DNA of 64,000 nt from Falsochrobactrum shanghaiense (lineage in GTDB: Bacteria > Pseudomonadota > Alphaproteobacteria > Rhizobiales > Rhizobiaceae), in contig NZ_QGDB01000001.1 in NCBI RefSeq assembly GCF_003149535.1, positions 248,001 through 312,000 of the forward strand. The letters are read 5' to 3'. The notes beneath the pieces are model-generated. The model ran no database searches and was not told the DNA's origin. It saw nothing but the letters and a program-made list of their open reading frames with translations. Of this stretch, positions 8,210 to 18,561 are shown in pieces; positions within the stretch are counted from its first letter, which is position 1, and the number at the start of each line of letters is the position of its first letter. A program made the position numbers and the translations under genes.

Positions 8210-9175
8210 GTGGGTGACAGTTCAAAGACAGCTAACAAAAAGAACGGCAAGAAGTCTTCAAACGGCAATGCGCTTCCGGTCAAGCCGATCAAGCTCAAGA
8301 TTGCAGGCGAAACCCGCGAGTTCGATATAGACCAGCCCAAGCTCCCCGGCTGGATCGACGATCATGCGCTTGAATCGGGCGGTTATCCCTATTCATCCAA
8401 GATGAAGGAGGAGGAATATGAAGACACGCTCGAACGGCTCCAGATAGAGCTCGTCAAGATGCAATACTGGCTGCAAGAGACCGGCGGGCGCGTCATCAGC
8501 GTTTTTGAAGGTCGCGACGCCGCCGGAAAGGGCGGGACCATCTTCACCATAAGGCAATTCATGAACCCGCGCACCGCGCGCAATGTGGCCTTGCCCAAAC
8601 CCACCGAGACCGAACGCGGACAATGGTATTTCCAGCGCTATGCCGGACATTTTCCGACATCGGGTGAATTCGTCACCTTCGACCGCTCATGGTACAATCG
8701 CGCCGGAGTGGAGCGGGTCATGGAATTCTGCACCCGCCAGCAGGTCGAAATCTTCCTCACCGAAGCGCCGGATTTCGAACGCATGATCATCACCGAGGGT
8801 ATTCACCTGTTCAAGTTCTGGCTCGACATCGGGCAGGAAATGCAGCTCAAGCGTTTTCATGAGCGCCGTCACAGCGCGCTTAAAAGCTGGAAATTCTCGC
8901 CGATGGATGTGGCGGGCATCTCCCGCTGGGATGATTATTCCGAAGCCCTGCATGTGATGCTGGAACGCACGGACATGCCCTATGCGCCATGGACGATCAT
9001 CCGCTCCAACGACAAGAGACGCGCCAGACTGGCTGCAATCCGGCGCATCCTGCTGTCATTGCCCTATAGCGGGCGCGATCTTGAAGCGATCGGGCCCGAA
9101 GACGAGGCGATCATCGGGCGCGGCGCGGCGTTTCTTGCCTCCAGCACCGGCAAATCATCGACTGCCGACACATAA
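8210..9175 (+). CDS. ppk2: Polyphosphate kinase 2
   Basis: The product is 321 aa. PPK2 enzymes transfer phosphate between polyphosphate and nucleoside di- or monophosphates. The P-loop is GRDAAGKGG (101-109) and the Walker-B/lid region reads [17 protein letters not shown]. One PPK2 domain and the short lysine-rich N-terminus suggest the class that acts on nucleoside diphosphates, but the class cannot be fixed here. The start is GTG 8210 with AGGAG 6 nt upstream. The 3' end overlaps the convergent glycosyltransferase gene by 112 bp. Confidence 0.93.
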   Translation: MGDSSKTANKKNGKKSSNGNALPVKPIKLKIAGETREFDIDQPKLPGWIDDHALESGGYPYSSKMKEEEYEDTLERLQIELVKMQYWLQETGGRVISVFEGRDAAGKGGTIFTIRQFMNPRTARNVALPKPTETERGQWYFQRYAGHFPTSGEFVTFDRSWYNRAGVERVMEFCTRQQVEIFLTEAPDFERMIITEGIHLFKFWLDIGQEMQLKRFHERRHSALKSWKFSPMDVAGISRWDDYSEALHVMLERTDMPYAPWTIIRSNDKRRARLAAIRRILLSLPYSGRDLEAIGPEDEAIIGRGAAFLASSTGKSSTADT

Positions 9176-10983
9176 AACAGGCTTGGCTGGTGCGGGGTCT
9201 TTTCCCAAAGATGCGGCTTGCGCACCAGCTGCCACAAGGCCCGCCAGGCGGAGAACGAAATCAGCACCCAATAGACGGGGATGGCGAAGATATAACCATA
9301 TCCGCCCAGTTCCGTCGGCTCCATGGTCCGCAGGCCCAGAAAATGGAAGCTGAGATAGGCCATCAATATATTGAGCAGGTCAACGCGCAGCAGCCATTGC
9401 TTTTCCGGCGGGAGAGGCCCGGCCAGACTCATGAGGAAAAGCACCAGAAGCGTCACGAGCATGAAAGGGTGCAGCAGCGCCGAGCCGATAATGCCGACGG
9501 TATAAAGCTGGTTGACGAGGAAGCGCCAGCAGCCCAGTTCGCGCACCGCCTTGTGCGGCAGGCGTATATGCACGAGCCAGGTCTGCATCCAGCCCTTGAT
9601 CCAGCGTGTGCGCTGCCTGTGCCAGACGGCATAGTTTTCGGGCGCGTCTTCGACGGTGCCGCGCGAGATGACGCTGATCCTGTAACCGAAGCGCGCCAGG
9701 CGCATGCCCAGTTCGGCATCCTCGGTGACGTTATAGGCATCCCATCCGCCCACTTCCTCAAGGCAGGAGCGGCGAAAGTGATTGGACGTGCCGCCCAGCG
9801 GAATGACCAGCCCCTGTAAAGCCAGCCACGGCAGCAGCCCGCGAAACAGGGTGGCATATTCGAATGCGAACATGCGGGTGAGCAGGTTTTGCCGGAAATT
9901 GCCGATGATGAGCGGCGCCTGCACACAGGCCAGCCTTTCGCCGCCCTGCTGAAAAGCCTGCCATGCTTCCAGCAGTTGATCGGGATGCGGGCGATCCTCG
10001 GCATCGAAAACCGCAACCACTTCACCGCGCGCAAATTGCAGGCCGTAATTGAGCGCCTTGGGCTTGGTGCGCGGCCCGCCCGGCGGCACCAGAACCAGCT
10101 CAAAGCTTGGCGGCAATTTCCGGTGGCGGATCTCGGCCAGCGTATCGAAATCATCCTTTTCGCACAAAAGCTTGATGTCGAGCTTGCTTTTGGGCCAGTT
10201 CAGGCGCTCCAGCGCGTCGATCAACTGACCGATGACCGCCTGTTCGCGATAGAGCGGCACCAGAAGAGTGTAGACCGGAAGCTCGCTTCTGCGAAAAGGC
10301 GCGATCTGCGGAAATTGCAGACGCCGACCGGACATGGCTGCGAGCAGACGTATCAGCACACAGCCCAGGAAGAACAATGTCATGCTCACATGCAATATCA
10401 ATATCGTCTGCGCGGGCCAGTTTACCAAGGCGGCGATAAAGGCATAAAGCGCCATGGCGATGAAGAATGCCTGCGGCGTCTCAAGCACGCGCTCGGCGGA
10501 AAAAAGCTGCGGCGTCATGCCATGCGCTCTGGAAAGCAGCTCCTTTTGATGCCGTTTTCTGATGATTTGCCTGAGCAATGACGGCGTGCAGATGCGTATC
10601 CGCTCCCGAAGATCGGGAAAATCGCGCAAGTGATTTCGCAATCTGAGAATATGCTTCTGGGTCGGCGCGATATAGAGCAGCGTGGAGCCACCCGGCCCTA
10701 TCACCCGGAACTGCCCCGCCTCGATGAAAGTGGATGGAAGCTCCTCACCGGAAATGAAAATACGCGACGGCAATATTTCATCGGTAAAAGGCACTCCCAG
10801 ATAATCCGCCACGACCTCATAAAACAGCCTCTCGGAAACATCGGGCTGATGTGTGATCTCCTCGCAAAAGCTGGTTCCATTCAAAATGGCAGCCTCATAT
10901 GCCCGTGTAAGGCTTGCATGCGATATGCCGCGCCGCGCCATTCTGGCCGACAGCGCGCTGGACACGTCTTGATCGAAACTCAT
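9064..10983 (-). CDS. Membrane family-2 glycosyltransferase with N-terminal GSPII_E-like domain
   Basis: The product is 639 aa. Residues 1-165 resemble the MshEN/GSPII_E N-terminal domain often fused to processive glycosyltransferases. Two membrane segments (171-190, 193-214) precede a GT-A domain with DAED (327-330), EDAE (421-424) and QRTRW (457-461), the signature of cellulose-synthase-like inverting transferases. Three or four more membrane segments follow. The substrate is unknown; surface polysaccharide synthesis is likely. The last 112 bp lie antisense to the end of ppk2, so the C-terminal tail (about 37 residues, low complexity) is antisense-coded. Confidence 0.85.
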   Translation of the reverse strand: MSFDQDVSSALSARMARRGISHASLTRAYEAAILNGTSFCEEITHQPDVSERLFYEVVADYLGVPFTDEILPSRIFISGEELPSTFIEAGQFRVIGPGGSTLLYIAPTQKHILRLRNHLRDFPDLRERIRICTPSLLRQIIRKRHQKELLSRAHGMTPQLFSAERVLETPQAFFIAMALYAFIAALVNWPAQTILILHVSMTLFFLGCVLIRLLAAMSGRRLQFPQIAPFRRSELPVYTLLVPLYREQAVIGQLIDALERLNWPKSKLDIKLLCEKDDFDTLAEIRHRKLPPSFELVLVPPGGPRTKPKALNYGLQFARGEVVAVFDAEDRPHPDQLLEAWQAFQQGGERLACVQAPLIIGNFRQNLLTRMFAFEYATLFRGLLPWLALQGLVIPLGGTSNHFRRSCLEEVGGWDAYNVTEDAELGMRLARFGYRISVISRGTVEDAPENYAVWHRQRTRWIKGWMQTWLVHIRLPHKAVRELGCWRFLVNQLYTVGIIGSALLHPFMLVTLLVLFLMSLAGPLPPEKQWLLRVDLLNILMAYLSFHFLGLRTMEPTELGGYGYIFAIPVYWVLISFSAWRALWQLVRKPHLWEKTPHQPSLFYVSAVDDLPVLEARNAAPRPMIASSSGPIASRSRPL

Positions 10984-11179
10984 CTCATAGTCCCCCCGGC
11001 ACTACAACTAAAGTATCGTTGACATAATTACTTTTTTAATACTTCTATATTTTCTTCCTCTCTTTATTAGTAGTTTCTTTTATATTAATATAATCAGTAT
11101 TACATTTTTTTATTGAAATTAAAATGTGTATTTTAAAAGAGACTTTGCAAAGCTTGAAAATACAATTAAGCTTGAAATA

Positions 11180-11250
11180 GAGCGCATCCTGAAAAGTGTG
11201 AAACGGTTTTTGGAAAAGATGTGCGTTAAAAAAACTTTAAACAGGACGCG
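11180..11250. repeat. Mosaic intergenic repeat fragment, copy 3
   Basis: CATCCTGAAAAGTGTGAAAC followed by GGTTTTTGG and TGTGCGTTAAAA resembles the GTGTGAAACGGTTTT module seen at 2118 and 12790. It lies in the AT-rich gap 10984-11250, which otherwise holds only promoter-like AT-rich sequence and no gene. Confidence 0.5.
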
Positions 11251-12096
11251 ATGAGACGGCATTTTCTGAATGTTGCGATTGCTTTTTGCTGGCTTTTGGG
11301 GAGCCTGTCCCTTCACGCTCGGGCAGAACCCAAGGCACCGGATTTCTTCAACCAGATGGAGAGGCTGCCGCTGCCGTCCCTGCAGGGGCTCAACCGGCTT
11401 CGTTTTGTCACGACGCTCGACTTTCCGCCGTTCAACATGCTCAACGATGCGGGCCAGCTTTCGGGCTATAATGTCGATCTCGCCAAAGCGCTGTGCAGCC
11501 AGATGGGGTTGAACGATATATGCCAGATCGAGGCGGTGGCGTGGGACGATCTGGAAAGCCATCTGGAAAAGGGTGAAGCAGAAGCGATCATAGCGGGGCT
11601 GGGGCCGAATGAGCAAAACCGGCAAACCCTCGCCTTCACGCGCCCCTATATGCGCCTGCCTGCCCGCTTTGTCACCCTGAAGACCAATATGTTCAATGGA
11701 ACGGCGGCCAGGGCGCTGGCTGGAAAGAATGTCGGCGTCATTGCCGGAACCGCCCATGAGCAACTCCTGAAAAATTACTTTCCGCAAGCGGAAGCCAAAC
11801 CGTTTCCGCAGCGGCAGGCCATGCTCGGCGCCTTGCAAAAAGGCGACGTAGAAGCCATATTCGATGATGGAATGACGCTCTCATTCTGGCTCGACCACGG
11901 ACAGTCCGGCGATTGCTGCTCCTTTAGCGACGGGCCATATCCCGCCCCGCAATATCTTGGACCGGGCCTGTCCATCGCCGTGGGCGAGCAAAATGCCCCG
12001 CTGGCTGCAGCCTTTAACAATGCCCTTCAGGCGCTGCAGGAAAAAGGTACCCTTGCCGAACTGTATCTGCGTTATTTCCCGATCAGCTTTTACTGA
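11251..12096 (+). CDS. Periplasmic solute-binding protein, family 3 (amino-acid type)
   Basis: The product is 281 aa. A signal peptide (MRRH, hydrophobic core, cleavage near SLHARA-E, about residue 25) is followed by the family-3 SBP pattern: LRFVTTLDFPPFN, GYNVDLAKALCSQ, AIIAGLGPNEQNRQTLAFTRPY and the C-terminal LAELYLRYFP. Such proteins bind amino acids or related small solutes for ABC importers. No permease or ATPase gene is adjacent, so it may be an orphan receptor or serve a transporter elsewhere. AGGA lies about 8 nt before ATG 11251. Confidence 0.82.
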   Translation: MRRHFLNVAIAFCWLLGSLSLHARAEPKAPDFFNQMERLPLPSLQGLNRLRFVTTLDFPPFNMLNDAGQLSGYNVDLAKALCSQMGLNDICQIEAVAWDDLESHLEKGEAEAIIAGLGPNEQNRQTLAFTRPYMRLPARFVTLKTNMFNGTAARALAGKNVGVIAGTAHEQLLKNYFPQAEAKPFPQRQAMLGALQKGDVEAIFDDGMTLSFWLDHGQSGDCCSFSDGPYPAPQYLGPGLSIAVGEQNAPLAAAFNNALQALQEKGTLAELYLRYFPISFY

Positions 12097-12425
12097 AAAC
12101 AGAGCGGGAGTCGCAAATGCCGTCCCGCCGCACAAAGGCAAGGGCATGAGGCAGGAGATGCGGCATTTTGTGCCGCATAAAATATCCGGCAAATTTCAGC
12201 AATTATTGAATATTCTGATCTTTCAATACTTACAGTATAAAAGTAAAATCATTGAAAATCAAACCATTATCTGGAAATAAATATAATGCTGCGGTGAAGA
12301 TATGGTGTGAACTCTTGTTTAGATAGGCTCATAGCACAGTATCATCAAAAATAAACAGATTTATTTGCTTTGTGAAATCTTCGTTTCGTTCAATACTCAT
12401 ATTGAGGGAGAAGGAGGAGAAAGCA
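12097..12425. other. AT-rich intergenic region
   Basis: About 330 bp lie between the solute-binding protein and the 53-aa gene. It is markedly AT-rich from 12180 on and shows no credible coding frame. Only the strong GGAGGAG ribosome site at its right end is assigned. Confidence 0.6.
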
Positions 12426-12587
12426 ATGTATCTCGACACCACCGGCTATTGGAACAAGGCCCCCGAACAGACCCGCCGCCCGAATGAAGCGCTCTATGTC
12501 TTTTTCGGCATCTTTCTCGCCTGCCTGAGCGTGCCAGCCGCCATAATCCTATGGGCGATCGCCGCAAGCCTTACCTCTTTATTCTAA
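12426..12587 (+). CDS. Small single-span membrane protein, 53 aa
   Basis: ATG 12426 follows an excellent purine-rich site (GGAGGAG, 7-13 nt upstream). The protein is MYLDTTGYWNKAPEQTRRPN, then a hydrophobic segment (about 22-46) and a short C-terminus ending SLTSLF. It is a one-span membrane protein of unknown function. The ribosome site and the clear soluble-head plus membrane-span organisation argue that it is real. Confidence 0.6.
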   Translation: MYLDTTGYWNKAPEQTRRPNEALYVFFGIFLACLSVPAAIILWAIAASLTSLF

Positions 12588-12639
12588 AGCCATCTCTTTT
12601 TCATGGAGCCATCAGGCCCGTTCCCACCTTGAATGCGCG

Positions 12640-13100
12640 CCGAAAACCATGCCACGGTTTTCGGTAATGGTTTTACGCATTGTCCGGGCGTATCGGAGCA
12701 GGAAAAGAAATCACTCCAGTGAAGTGATTTCCCTGCGAAGGTGCTGCGCAATTTTGCTGGAAATGCTTTGTTTCATCGCATTATCCAACGCAAAACCGTT
12801 TCACACTTTTGCTGGAAATGCTTGTACCCACCAAATAATTTACGCTTACGTTAATGTAGCCATTGCACATCAGAACAAACTCGACCAAATTGATTGTTAA
12901 AAAGATTGCCGGGAGCGAGCGGCATTGCGCAACCATTAAAGCGTGTCGCGATCTTTCAGATTAGCTCCTTATGCTTTTGTTGTTTTAACGCGCATCTTTG
13001 CCGAAAACCGTTTCACACTTTTCGGGATGCGCTTTAAGTTTTGTTTTAACGCATGTCGTTATCCCGAAACCGGTTCCCACTTTCGGGCGACATGCTTTAG
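12640..13100. repeat. Cluster of mosaic palindromic repeats upstream of fadD
   Basis: The 555-bp gap before fadD holds no gene and is mostly repeat modules. They are CCGAAAACC...GGTTTTCGG (12640-12665), AACGCAAAACCGTTTCACAC followed by TTTTGCTGGAAATGCTT (12788-12825), AAAGCGTGTCGCGATCTTTC (12938 on), CCGAAAACCGTTTCACAC (13002-13020) and the 45-bp palindrome at 13051-13095. The AAAGCGTGTCGCG module followed by the 45-bp palindrome recurs in the same order at 36375-36476. Confidence 0.8.
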
Positions 13101-13142
13101 CAGCTATACAGCCTGCAAGACGTTGCGATCCGGGGAGGGATA

Positions 13143-14921
13143 ATGGCCAAAAATACAATAAAGACCGCATCTGGCACATCGGGTAGCACGTCGGGCGGGG
13201 AAAGCATCAACTCCCCCTCCATAACGCCAGCAACAAAGGCTGCCAACATCACTGCGCCGGGAAAAATCTGGCTGAATTCCTATCCGCCAGACGTCCCCCA
13301 TGAAATCGACCTGAGCAAGACGGGTTCCATCGGCGATATGATCGTCAGCGCCAGCCGGGAGTTTTCCGACCGGCCTGCCTTTACCTGCATGGGTCGTGAC
13401 CTGAGCTATAAGGAGCTTGAAGAGCAATCCCGCCAGCTTGCGGCCTGGCTGCAATCGCGCGGACTGGTCAAGGGCGATCGCGTCGCGCTCATGCTGCCCA
13501 ATATATTGCAATATCCCATCGCCATCGCAGCCGTGCTGCGCGCCGGGCTGGTGGTCGTCAATGTCAATCCGCTCTATACGCCGCGCGAGCTGGAGCATCA
13601 GCTAAACGATGCGGGTGTCACGGCGCTGATCGTGCTGGAGAATTTTGCAGCGACCGTGCAAAAGGCCCTGCCCTCGCTCGATGTGCCCCATATCATCGTC
13701 GCCTCCATGGGCGACATGCACGGCTTCAAGGGCCATCTCATCAATTTCGTCGTGCGCAATGTGAAGAAACTGGTGCCGGAATGGCATATTCCCGGCCATA
13801 TCCGCTTCAGGGACGCGCTGGCGCAGGGCCGCAGCAATTCATTCAATCCAGTGCCGGTGGATAGTTCGGATATAGCCTTTCTGCAATATACCGGCGGCAC
13901 CACGGGCATTTCCAAGGGCGCGATGCTCAGCCATGCCAATATTCTCGCCAATATGGAGCAGATGCGGGTATGGCTGGAAGTGGCGTTCCGCAACCGGGGC
14001 AAGCCCAAGGAACTGCATCTGATCTGCGCCCTGCCGCTCTATCATATCTTCGCGCTGACCGTGAATGCGATGATCGGCATGAAGCTTGGCGGGCGCAATA
14101 TTCTCATTCCCAATCCGCGCGATATTCCGGCTTTCGTCAAGGAATTGCAGAAATATCCGTTCCATATCTTCCCCGGCCTCAATACGCTGTTCAACGCCTT
14201 GATGAACAATGCGGATTTCGCAGCACTCGATTTCAAGCCTTTGGTGCTGACGGTTGGCGGCGGCATGGCCGTGCAGCGCCCCGTTGCCGAGCACTGGGCG
14301 GAAATGACGGGGTGCCGCATTACCGAGGGCTATGGCCTGTCGGAAACTTCGCCGGTGATCTCCGCCAATCCGCTCGATGCGACTGAATTCAGCGGCACCA
14401 TCGGCCTGCCCATGCCCTCGACGGAAATTGCCATTCGCGACGATGAAGGCCACGATCTGCTGCTGGGCGAGGTCGGCGAAATTTGCGTGCGCGGGCCGCA
14501 GGTCATGCTCGGCTACTGGAACCGACCCGAGGAAACCGCGCGCACGCTCATGCCGGACGGTTTCTTCCGCACCGGCGATATGGGTTTCATGGACGAGCGC
14601 GGCTATACCAAGATCGTCGACCGCAAGAAGGACATGATCATCGTTTCCGGCTTCAATGTTTATCCCAATGAAATCGAGGAAGTGGCGGCGGAGCACCCCG
14701 GCATTCTGGAATCGGCGGCAATCGGGATTGCCAACGAACATTCGGGCGAAGTCGTTAAGCTTTTCGTGGTGCGGCGCGACCCCCGCCTTACGGCGGACGA
14801 GATAAAAGCCTTCTGCGCCGAGCGGCTGACCAATTACAAGCGCCCGCGCGAAGTGGAATTTCGCGATTCATTGCCCAAGACCAATGTGGGCAAAATCCTC
14901 AGGCGCGAATTACGGGATTGA
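13143..14921 (+). CDS. fadD: Long-chain fatty-acid-CoA ligase
   Basis: The product is a 592-aa AMP-forming acyl-CoA synthetase that activates free fatty acids for beta-oxidation or lipid synthesis at the inner membrane. The P-loop-like motif YTGGTTGISKGAML lies near residue 250. The FadD signature appears as GFFRTGDMGFMDERG, then KKDMIIVSGFNVYPNEIE, and the acyl-adenylate lysine is in NVGKILRREL. GGGAGG precedes ATG 13143. The Ser/Thr-rich N-terminal 35 residues are longer than usual. It overlaps the convergent phosphatase gene by 23 bp. Confidence 0.92.
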   Translation: MAKNTIKTASGTSGSTSGGESINSPSITPATKAANITAPGKIWLNSYPPDVPHEIDLSKTGSIGDMIVSASREFSDRPAFTCMGRDLSYKELEEQSRQLAAWLQSRGLVKGDRVALMLPNILQYPIAIAAVLRAGLVVVNVNPLYTPRELEHQLNDAGVTALIVLENFAATVQKALPSLDVPHIIVASMGDMHGFKGHLINFVVRNVKKLVPEWHIPGHIRFRDALAQGRSNSFNPVPVDSSDIAFLQYTGGTTGISKGAMLSHANILANMEQMRVWLEVAFRNRGKPKELHLICALPLYHIFALTVNAMIGMKLGGRNILIPNPRDIPAFVKELQKYPFHIFPGLNTLFNALMNNADFAALDFKPLVLTVGGGMAVQRPVAEHWAEMTGCRITEGYGLSETSPVISANPLDATEFSGTIGLPMPSTEIAIRDDEGHDLLLGEVGEICVRGPQVMLGYWNRPEETARTLMPDGFFRTGDMGFMDERGYTKIVDRKKDMIIVSGFNVYPNEIEEVAAEHPGILESAAIGIANEHSGEVVKLFVVRRDPRLTADEIKAFCAERLTNYKRPREVEFRDSLPKTNVGKILRRELRD

Positions 14922-15642
14922 ACAAGGCAGGCAGGCCCGCAATTGAATCGAGCACCAGATCGGCGTGAGGCTCAAGCACCTCGCGCGGGGAGTTGCCCGA
15001 AAGCACGCCGATCGCCAGTCCGGCCTTTGCCGCCTGCGCGGTTTCAAGGTCATGCAGATTATCGCCGACCATGGCGATCTGTTCGGGTTCCAGCCCGGTC
15101 TTACGCGCAAAATAAAGCAGGGGATCGGGATGCGGCTTGGGGCGCGCCGCCGTGTCATAGCCGATCACCACATCGAAGAAGCCATCAATGCCCAGCGCTT
15201 TGGCCGTCGCATGGGCGCCCGCCTCGGAATCATTGGTGGCGATGCCGAGCTTCAAGCCCATCTCATGCAGGCTCTGGAGGGTTTCGCGCAAGCCTTCGAT
15301 GGCAACCGCCGAGCGCGCGCCTTCGGCCACGCAATAGGCGTCATATTCTGCGAGTTTCGCCGTAAAATCGGCTCCGGCGAGCGTGGGATGCCAGAGCGAA
15401 ACAATGTCGTGTCCGGTCCCTGCTGCGATCACCGAATTGGGGCGGAAACACAGAGCCTGCCAGTCATAACCGCCCGCTTCGAGCAGCGAGCGCGCCCGCG
15501 CCTCATCGCCATCCGCCGCGCGCTGCGCCAGATGCCACGAGACCGAAAACCATGTGCGGTCGAAATCGATCAGCGTGCCATCCTTGTCGAACAGGATGGC
15601 ACGGATGTTTTCAAGCCGCTCCGATGGCAGTGCGCCGCTCAT
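14899..15642 (-). CDS. HAD-family phosphatase (phosphoglycolate phosphatase-like)
   Basis: The product is 247 aa of the haloacid dehalogenase superfamily. Motif I is FDKDGTLIDF (nucleophile D19, acid D21), motif II is in GIATND, and motifs III/IV are in ARPKPHPDPLLYFARK and MVGDNLHDLETA. A helical cap lies between motifs I and II, as in Gph/PhnX-type enzymes. The substrate is not certain; 2-phosphoglycolate is the usual annotation. Its ATG overlaps the stop of the upstream desuccinylase-like gene by 4 bp (ATGA), so the two are one operon. Confidence 0.85.
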   Translation of the reverse strand: MSGALPSERLENIRAILFDKDGTLIDFDRTWFSVSWHLAQRAADGDEARARSLLEAGGYDWQALCFRPNSVIAAGTGHDIVSLWHPTLAGADFTAKLAEYDAYCVAEGARSAVAIEGLRETLQSLHEMGLKLGIATNDSEAGAHATAKALGIDGFFDVVIGYDTAARPKPHPDPLLYFARKTGLEPEQIAMVGDNLHDLETAQAAKAGLAIGVLSGNSPREVLEPHADLVLDSIAGLPALFNPVIRA

Positions 15643-16700
15643 GCTTCGAGCGCACCGGCGCGCTTTTTGACTGCCGAGGGCTTTGCGCCCAGCAGCTTTA
15701 AAAGATCATCGCCACGGCGCACATAGCGCAGCGAACGCCGCGTCAGGATGCGACCGGCCTGCGGCGCGGTCAGCGTCATGTCGCCTTCCGGCTCGCCGGG
15801 ACGGGTCACAACCGTCACAAGCTTTGCGCCCTCTTCCACCACATCGCCGGGTGCCACGTGATAAAGCACCATGCCGCCTTCCGGCGCGCGCAGCATTTCG
15901 ACATTTTCAAGCGGTGTCACCAGACCCTTGTAATCAAGATCAAGCTTGACGCTTTCGTCGCGGATCACGCCGCGATGGACGAGGAATTTGTAAAGTCCTT
16001 CCGCATCGCCCTTGCCCATATCGGCATAGACGTCGCTCAATCCGCGAAACTCGACCGTGGTGACGGCGCGGCGCTTCATGTTGCGCTGTTCGGCAGGCAA
16101 TTGCAGGACCGGATGCGCGCAGGCTTCCTCAAAGGCTGCATCTGCCGTCGTATCCCAGGCGAGGATCGCGGTCGAACCCAGAGCGACCGCGAGGTCTTTC
16201 ATGTCGTCCACGAATTCTTTGGCGATATAGAGATAGTTTTCGCTTTCATCGTCGCAATGAAGATCGAGCACGATGTCATTGGGCAGAGCAAGGCGCAGAA
16301 GGGCTGCTTTCAGGCGCTGCGCAAGGGCCACCGGCGCGTCGGGCGCAGGCAGTTCGGACGTGTCGAAATCGGGCAGAAGCGGGAAAGCGCGGTTGAAATT
16401 GACCGTCGAAAAAGACTCGAAACGCCCCAGATGCTGATGCGCCTGCCATTGATTGGAGCCGATGGGATTGGCTTGCGGGACCACCGTGATATTGCCAAGA
16501 ACGCGGCCTTCGTCAGAAGCTTTCTTGAGCATGGGAACGAGAAAATGAAGCGCCGCCTGCCCCGGCAGTTCCGCGCCATGGAGCGAAGATTGCAGATAGG
16601 CTGTCGGCGCCTGCGCATCCGTGCCAGCAAAACGCAGCACACGCAATTCTATGGCATTGCCCGGTACATCTCCGGCAAACCCGATAATTTCAGTCTTCAT
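15639..16700 (-). CDS. Succinylglutamate desuccinylase / aspartoacylase family metalloenzyme
   Basis: The product is 353 aa. The zinc-carboxypeptidase-like fold is indicated by SSLHGAELPGQ (H41, E44 as zinc ligands), NPIGSNQWQAHQHLGRF, FNRAFP and VLDLHCDDESENY. A C-terminal beta domain resembling a biotinyl carrier follows (EGGMVLYHVAPGDVVEEGAKL), as in many M14-type deacylases. It probably removes an N-acyl group from an amino acid or similar ligand; the substrate is unknown. ATG 16700 is favoured with GGGAAC upstream; an ATG at 16712 is also in frame. Confidence 0.82.
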   Translation of the reverse strand: MKTEIIGFAGDVPGNAIELRVLRFAGTDAQAPTAYLQSSLHGAELPGQAALHFLVPMLKKASDEGRVLGNITVVPQANPIGSNQWQAHQHLGRFESFSTVNFNRAFPLLPDFDTSELPAPDAPVALAQRLKAALLRLALPNDIVLDLHCDDESENYLYIAKEFVDDMKDLAVALGSTAILAWDTTADAAFEEACAHPVLQLPAEQRNMKRRAVTTVEFRGLSDVYADMGKGDAEGLYKFLVHRGVIRDESVKLDLDYKGLVTPLENVEMLRAPEGGMVLYHVAPGDVVEEGAKLVTVVTRPGEPEGDMTLTAPQAGRILTRRSLRYVRRGDDLLKLLGAKPSAVKKRAGALEA

Positions 16701-16757
16701 TGTCGTTCCCATTACACAGATGAAAGCCGGGCAAAGCGCCCGGCTGGCAGTTTACTA

Positions 16758-18407
16758 TCAGGCTTTACGGCGCGCATGCAAATGCGCGACCAGCCCTTGC
16801 GTCGAGGCGTCACGCGTATCTGCGGCCTCCTTGCCGGACACGACCGGCAGCAGTTCGGTCGCCAGTTCCTTGCCCAGTTCCACGCCCCATTGGTCGAAGG
16901 CATTGATGCCGAAAATCTGCGCCTCGACAAAGACCCGGTGCTCGTAAAGCGCCACTAGGCGACCGAGCGCATAGGGATCGAGCTTATCATGCACCAGCGT
17001 CAGCGAAGGGCGATTGCCGGAGAAAACCCGGTGCGGTGCAAGGCGCTCCACTTCCGCTTCGGACAGGTTTTTTGCCTGCAATTGCGCGCGCGCTTCATCA
17101 AGCGTGCGACCCTTCATCAAGGCTTCCGACTGGGCAAGGCAATTGGCGAGCAGCATTTCATGCTGATGGTCGAGGTGTTTCTCGTGACCTTTGGCGGCAA
17201 CGATGAATTCGAGCGGAATCGTATCGGTGCCCTGATGCAGAAGCTGGAAGAAAGCATGCTGGCCATTGGTGCCCGGCTCGCCCCATACGACCGGGCCGGT
17301 GGGGCCGGAAACCGGCTTGCCATCGACGCTCACGCTCTTACCGTTCGATTCCATATCGAGTTGCTGCAAATAGGCAGGCAGGCGTGCCAGCCGCTGGTCG
17401 TAAGGGATGACCGCGCGGCTGCCATAGCTGCAAATGGCGCGGTGCCAGTAACCGATCAGCCCGAGCCATATGGGCAGGTTTTTTTCCAGCGGCGCATCGC
17501 GGAAATGCACGTCCATGGCATGGGCGCCCGCAAGGAATTTGCGGAAATTATCCGGTCCGATGGCGATCATCACCGGCAGGCCGATGGCCGACCAGACCGA
17601 ATAGCGCCCGCCGACCCAATCCCAGAAGCCAAAGACGCGATCCTGATCAATGCCGAAGGCCGCAACCTTGTCGAGCGCTGTTGAAACGGCAGCGAAATGC
17701 GCGCCGACCGCTGCTTCGCCCAGCGCATCCGCCACCCATTTGCGCGCGGTCTGCGCATTGGTCATGGTTTCGATGGTGGTGAAGGTCTTGGAAGCGATAA
17801 TGACCAGCGTGGTCGCCGGATCGAGCGGGGCCAGCGTGTCGGCAATATGCGCGCCATCGATGTTGGAAACGAAATGCGCGCGCGGGCCGTCATGATAGGG
17901 CGAAAGCGCCAGCGTCACCATGACGGGTCCAAGGTCGGAGCCGCCAATGCCGATATTGACAATATCGGTGATCTTCTTGCCATTCGCGCCCTTGATTGCG
18001 CCAGTGCGGATGCCATCCGCAAATTCGGCCATGCGATCGAGCACCGCCTTGACGTCGGGCAAGACATCATGGCCGTCGACCAGCACTTGCTTTGAAGACG
18101 TATCGCGCAGCGCGACATGAAGCACCGCGCGGTCCTCGGTATTGTTGATATGCTCGCCCGCAAACATTGCCGCACGCCGCCCTTCGACATCGGCGGCTCT
18201 GGCAAGCTCGGAGAGGAGCGAGATCGTCTCATCATTGACGCGGCATTTCGACCAATCGAACAAAAGATCGTCAAGCGCCAGCGAATAACGCTCAAAGCGG
18301 CCGGGATCGGATTTGAACGCCGCGCGCATATCCTGCGGTGCGGATTCAACCCAATGCTGCTTCAGCCTTGCGACGGTTGCCTCAAGCTTCGCCACGTCTC
18401 GTGCCAT
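16758..18407 (-). CDS. pgi: Glucose-6-phosphate isomerase
   Basis: The product is 549 aa, full length for PGI. It interconverts glucose-6-phosphate and fructose-6-phosphate in the cytoplasm. Family signatures are [26 protein letters not shown], the PGI pattern [32 protein letters not shown] and the C-terminal [13 protein letters not shown] 18407 has GGAGAG upstream; in-frame codons to 18428 are less likely starts. It appears to be transcribed alone. Confidence 0.95.
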   Translation of the reverse strand: MARDVAKLEATVARLKQHWVESAPQDMRAAFKSDPGRFERYSLALDDLLFDWSKCRVNDETISLLSELARAADVEGRRAAMFAGEHINNTEDRAVLHVALRDTSSKQVLVDGHDVLPDVKAVLDRMAEFADGIRTGAIKGANGKKITDIVNIGIGGSDLGPVMVTLALSPYHDGPRAHFVSNIDGAHIADTLAPLDPATTLVIIASKTFTTIETMTNAQTARKWVADALGEAAVGAHFAAVSTALDKVAAFGIDQDRVFGFWDWVGGRYSVWSAIGLPVMIAIGPDNFRKFLAGAHAMDVHFRDAPLEKNLPIWLGLIGYWHRAICSYGSRAVIPYDQRLARLPAYLQQLDMESNGKSVSVDGKPVSGPTGPVVWGEPGTNGQHAFFQLLHQGTDTIPLEFIVAAKGHEKHLDHQHEMLLANCLAQSEALMKGRTLDEARAQLQAKNLSEAEVERLAPHRVFSGNRPSLTLVHDKLDPYALGRLVALYEHRVFVEAQIFGINAFDQWGVELGKELATELLPVVSGKEAADTRDASTQGLVAHLHARRKA

Positions 18408-18561
18408 AATGCTACTCTCCCGAATCAAATCGATTTAATTGCCGATATTAGAGCAGTTCGTGATGATCGACGGCAATTTAAATACCAGATTTTTCATATG
18501 GATGAATTGCCATATACATCCTATTGATCGATTTAAAATGAATTCCGCGTGGGAGTGAAGC

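Noticed and set aside
12649-12900. 83-codon frame upstream of fadD
   Set aside because: It consists mainly of mosaic-repeat modules, which explain its length; no ribosome site.
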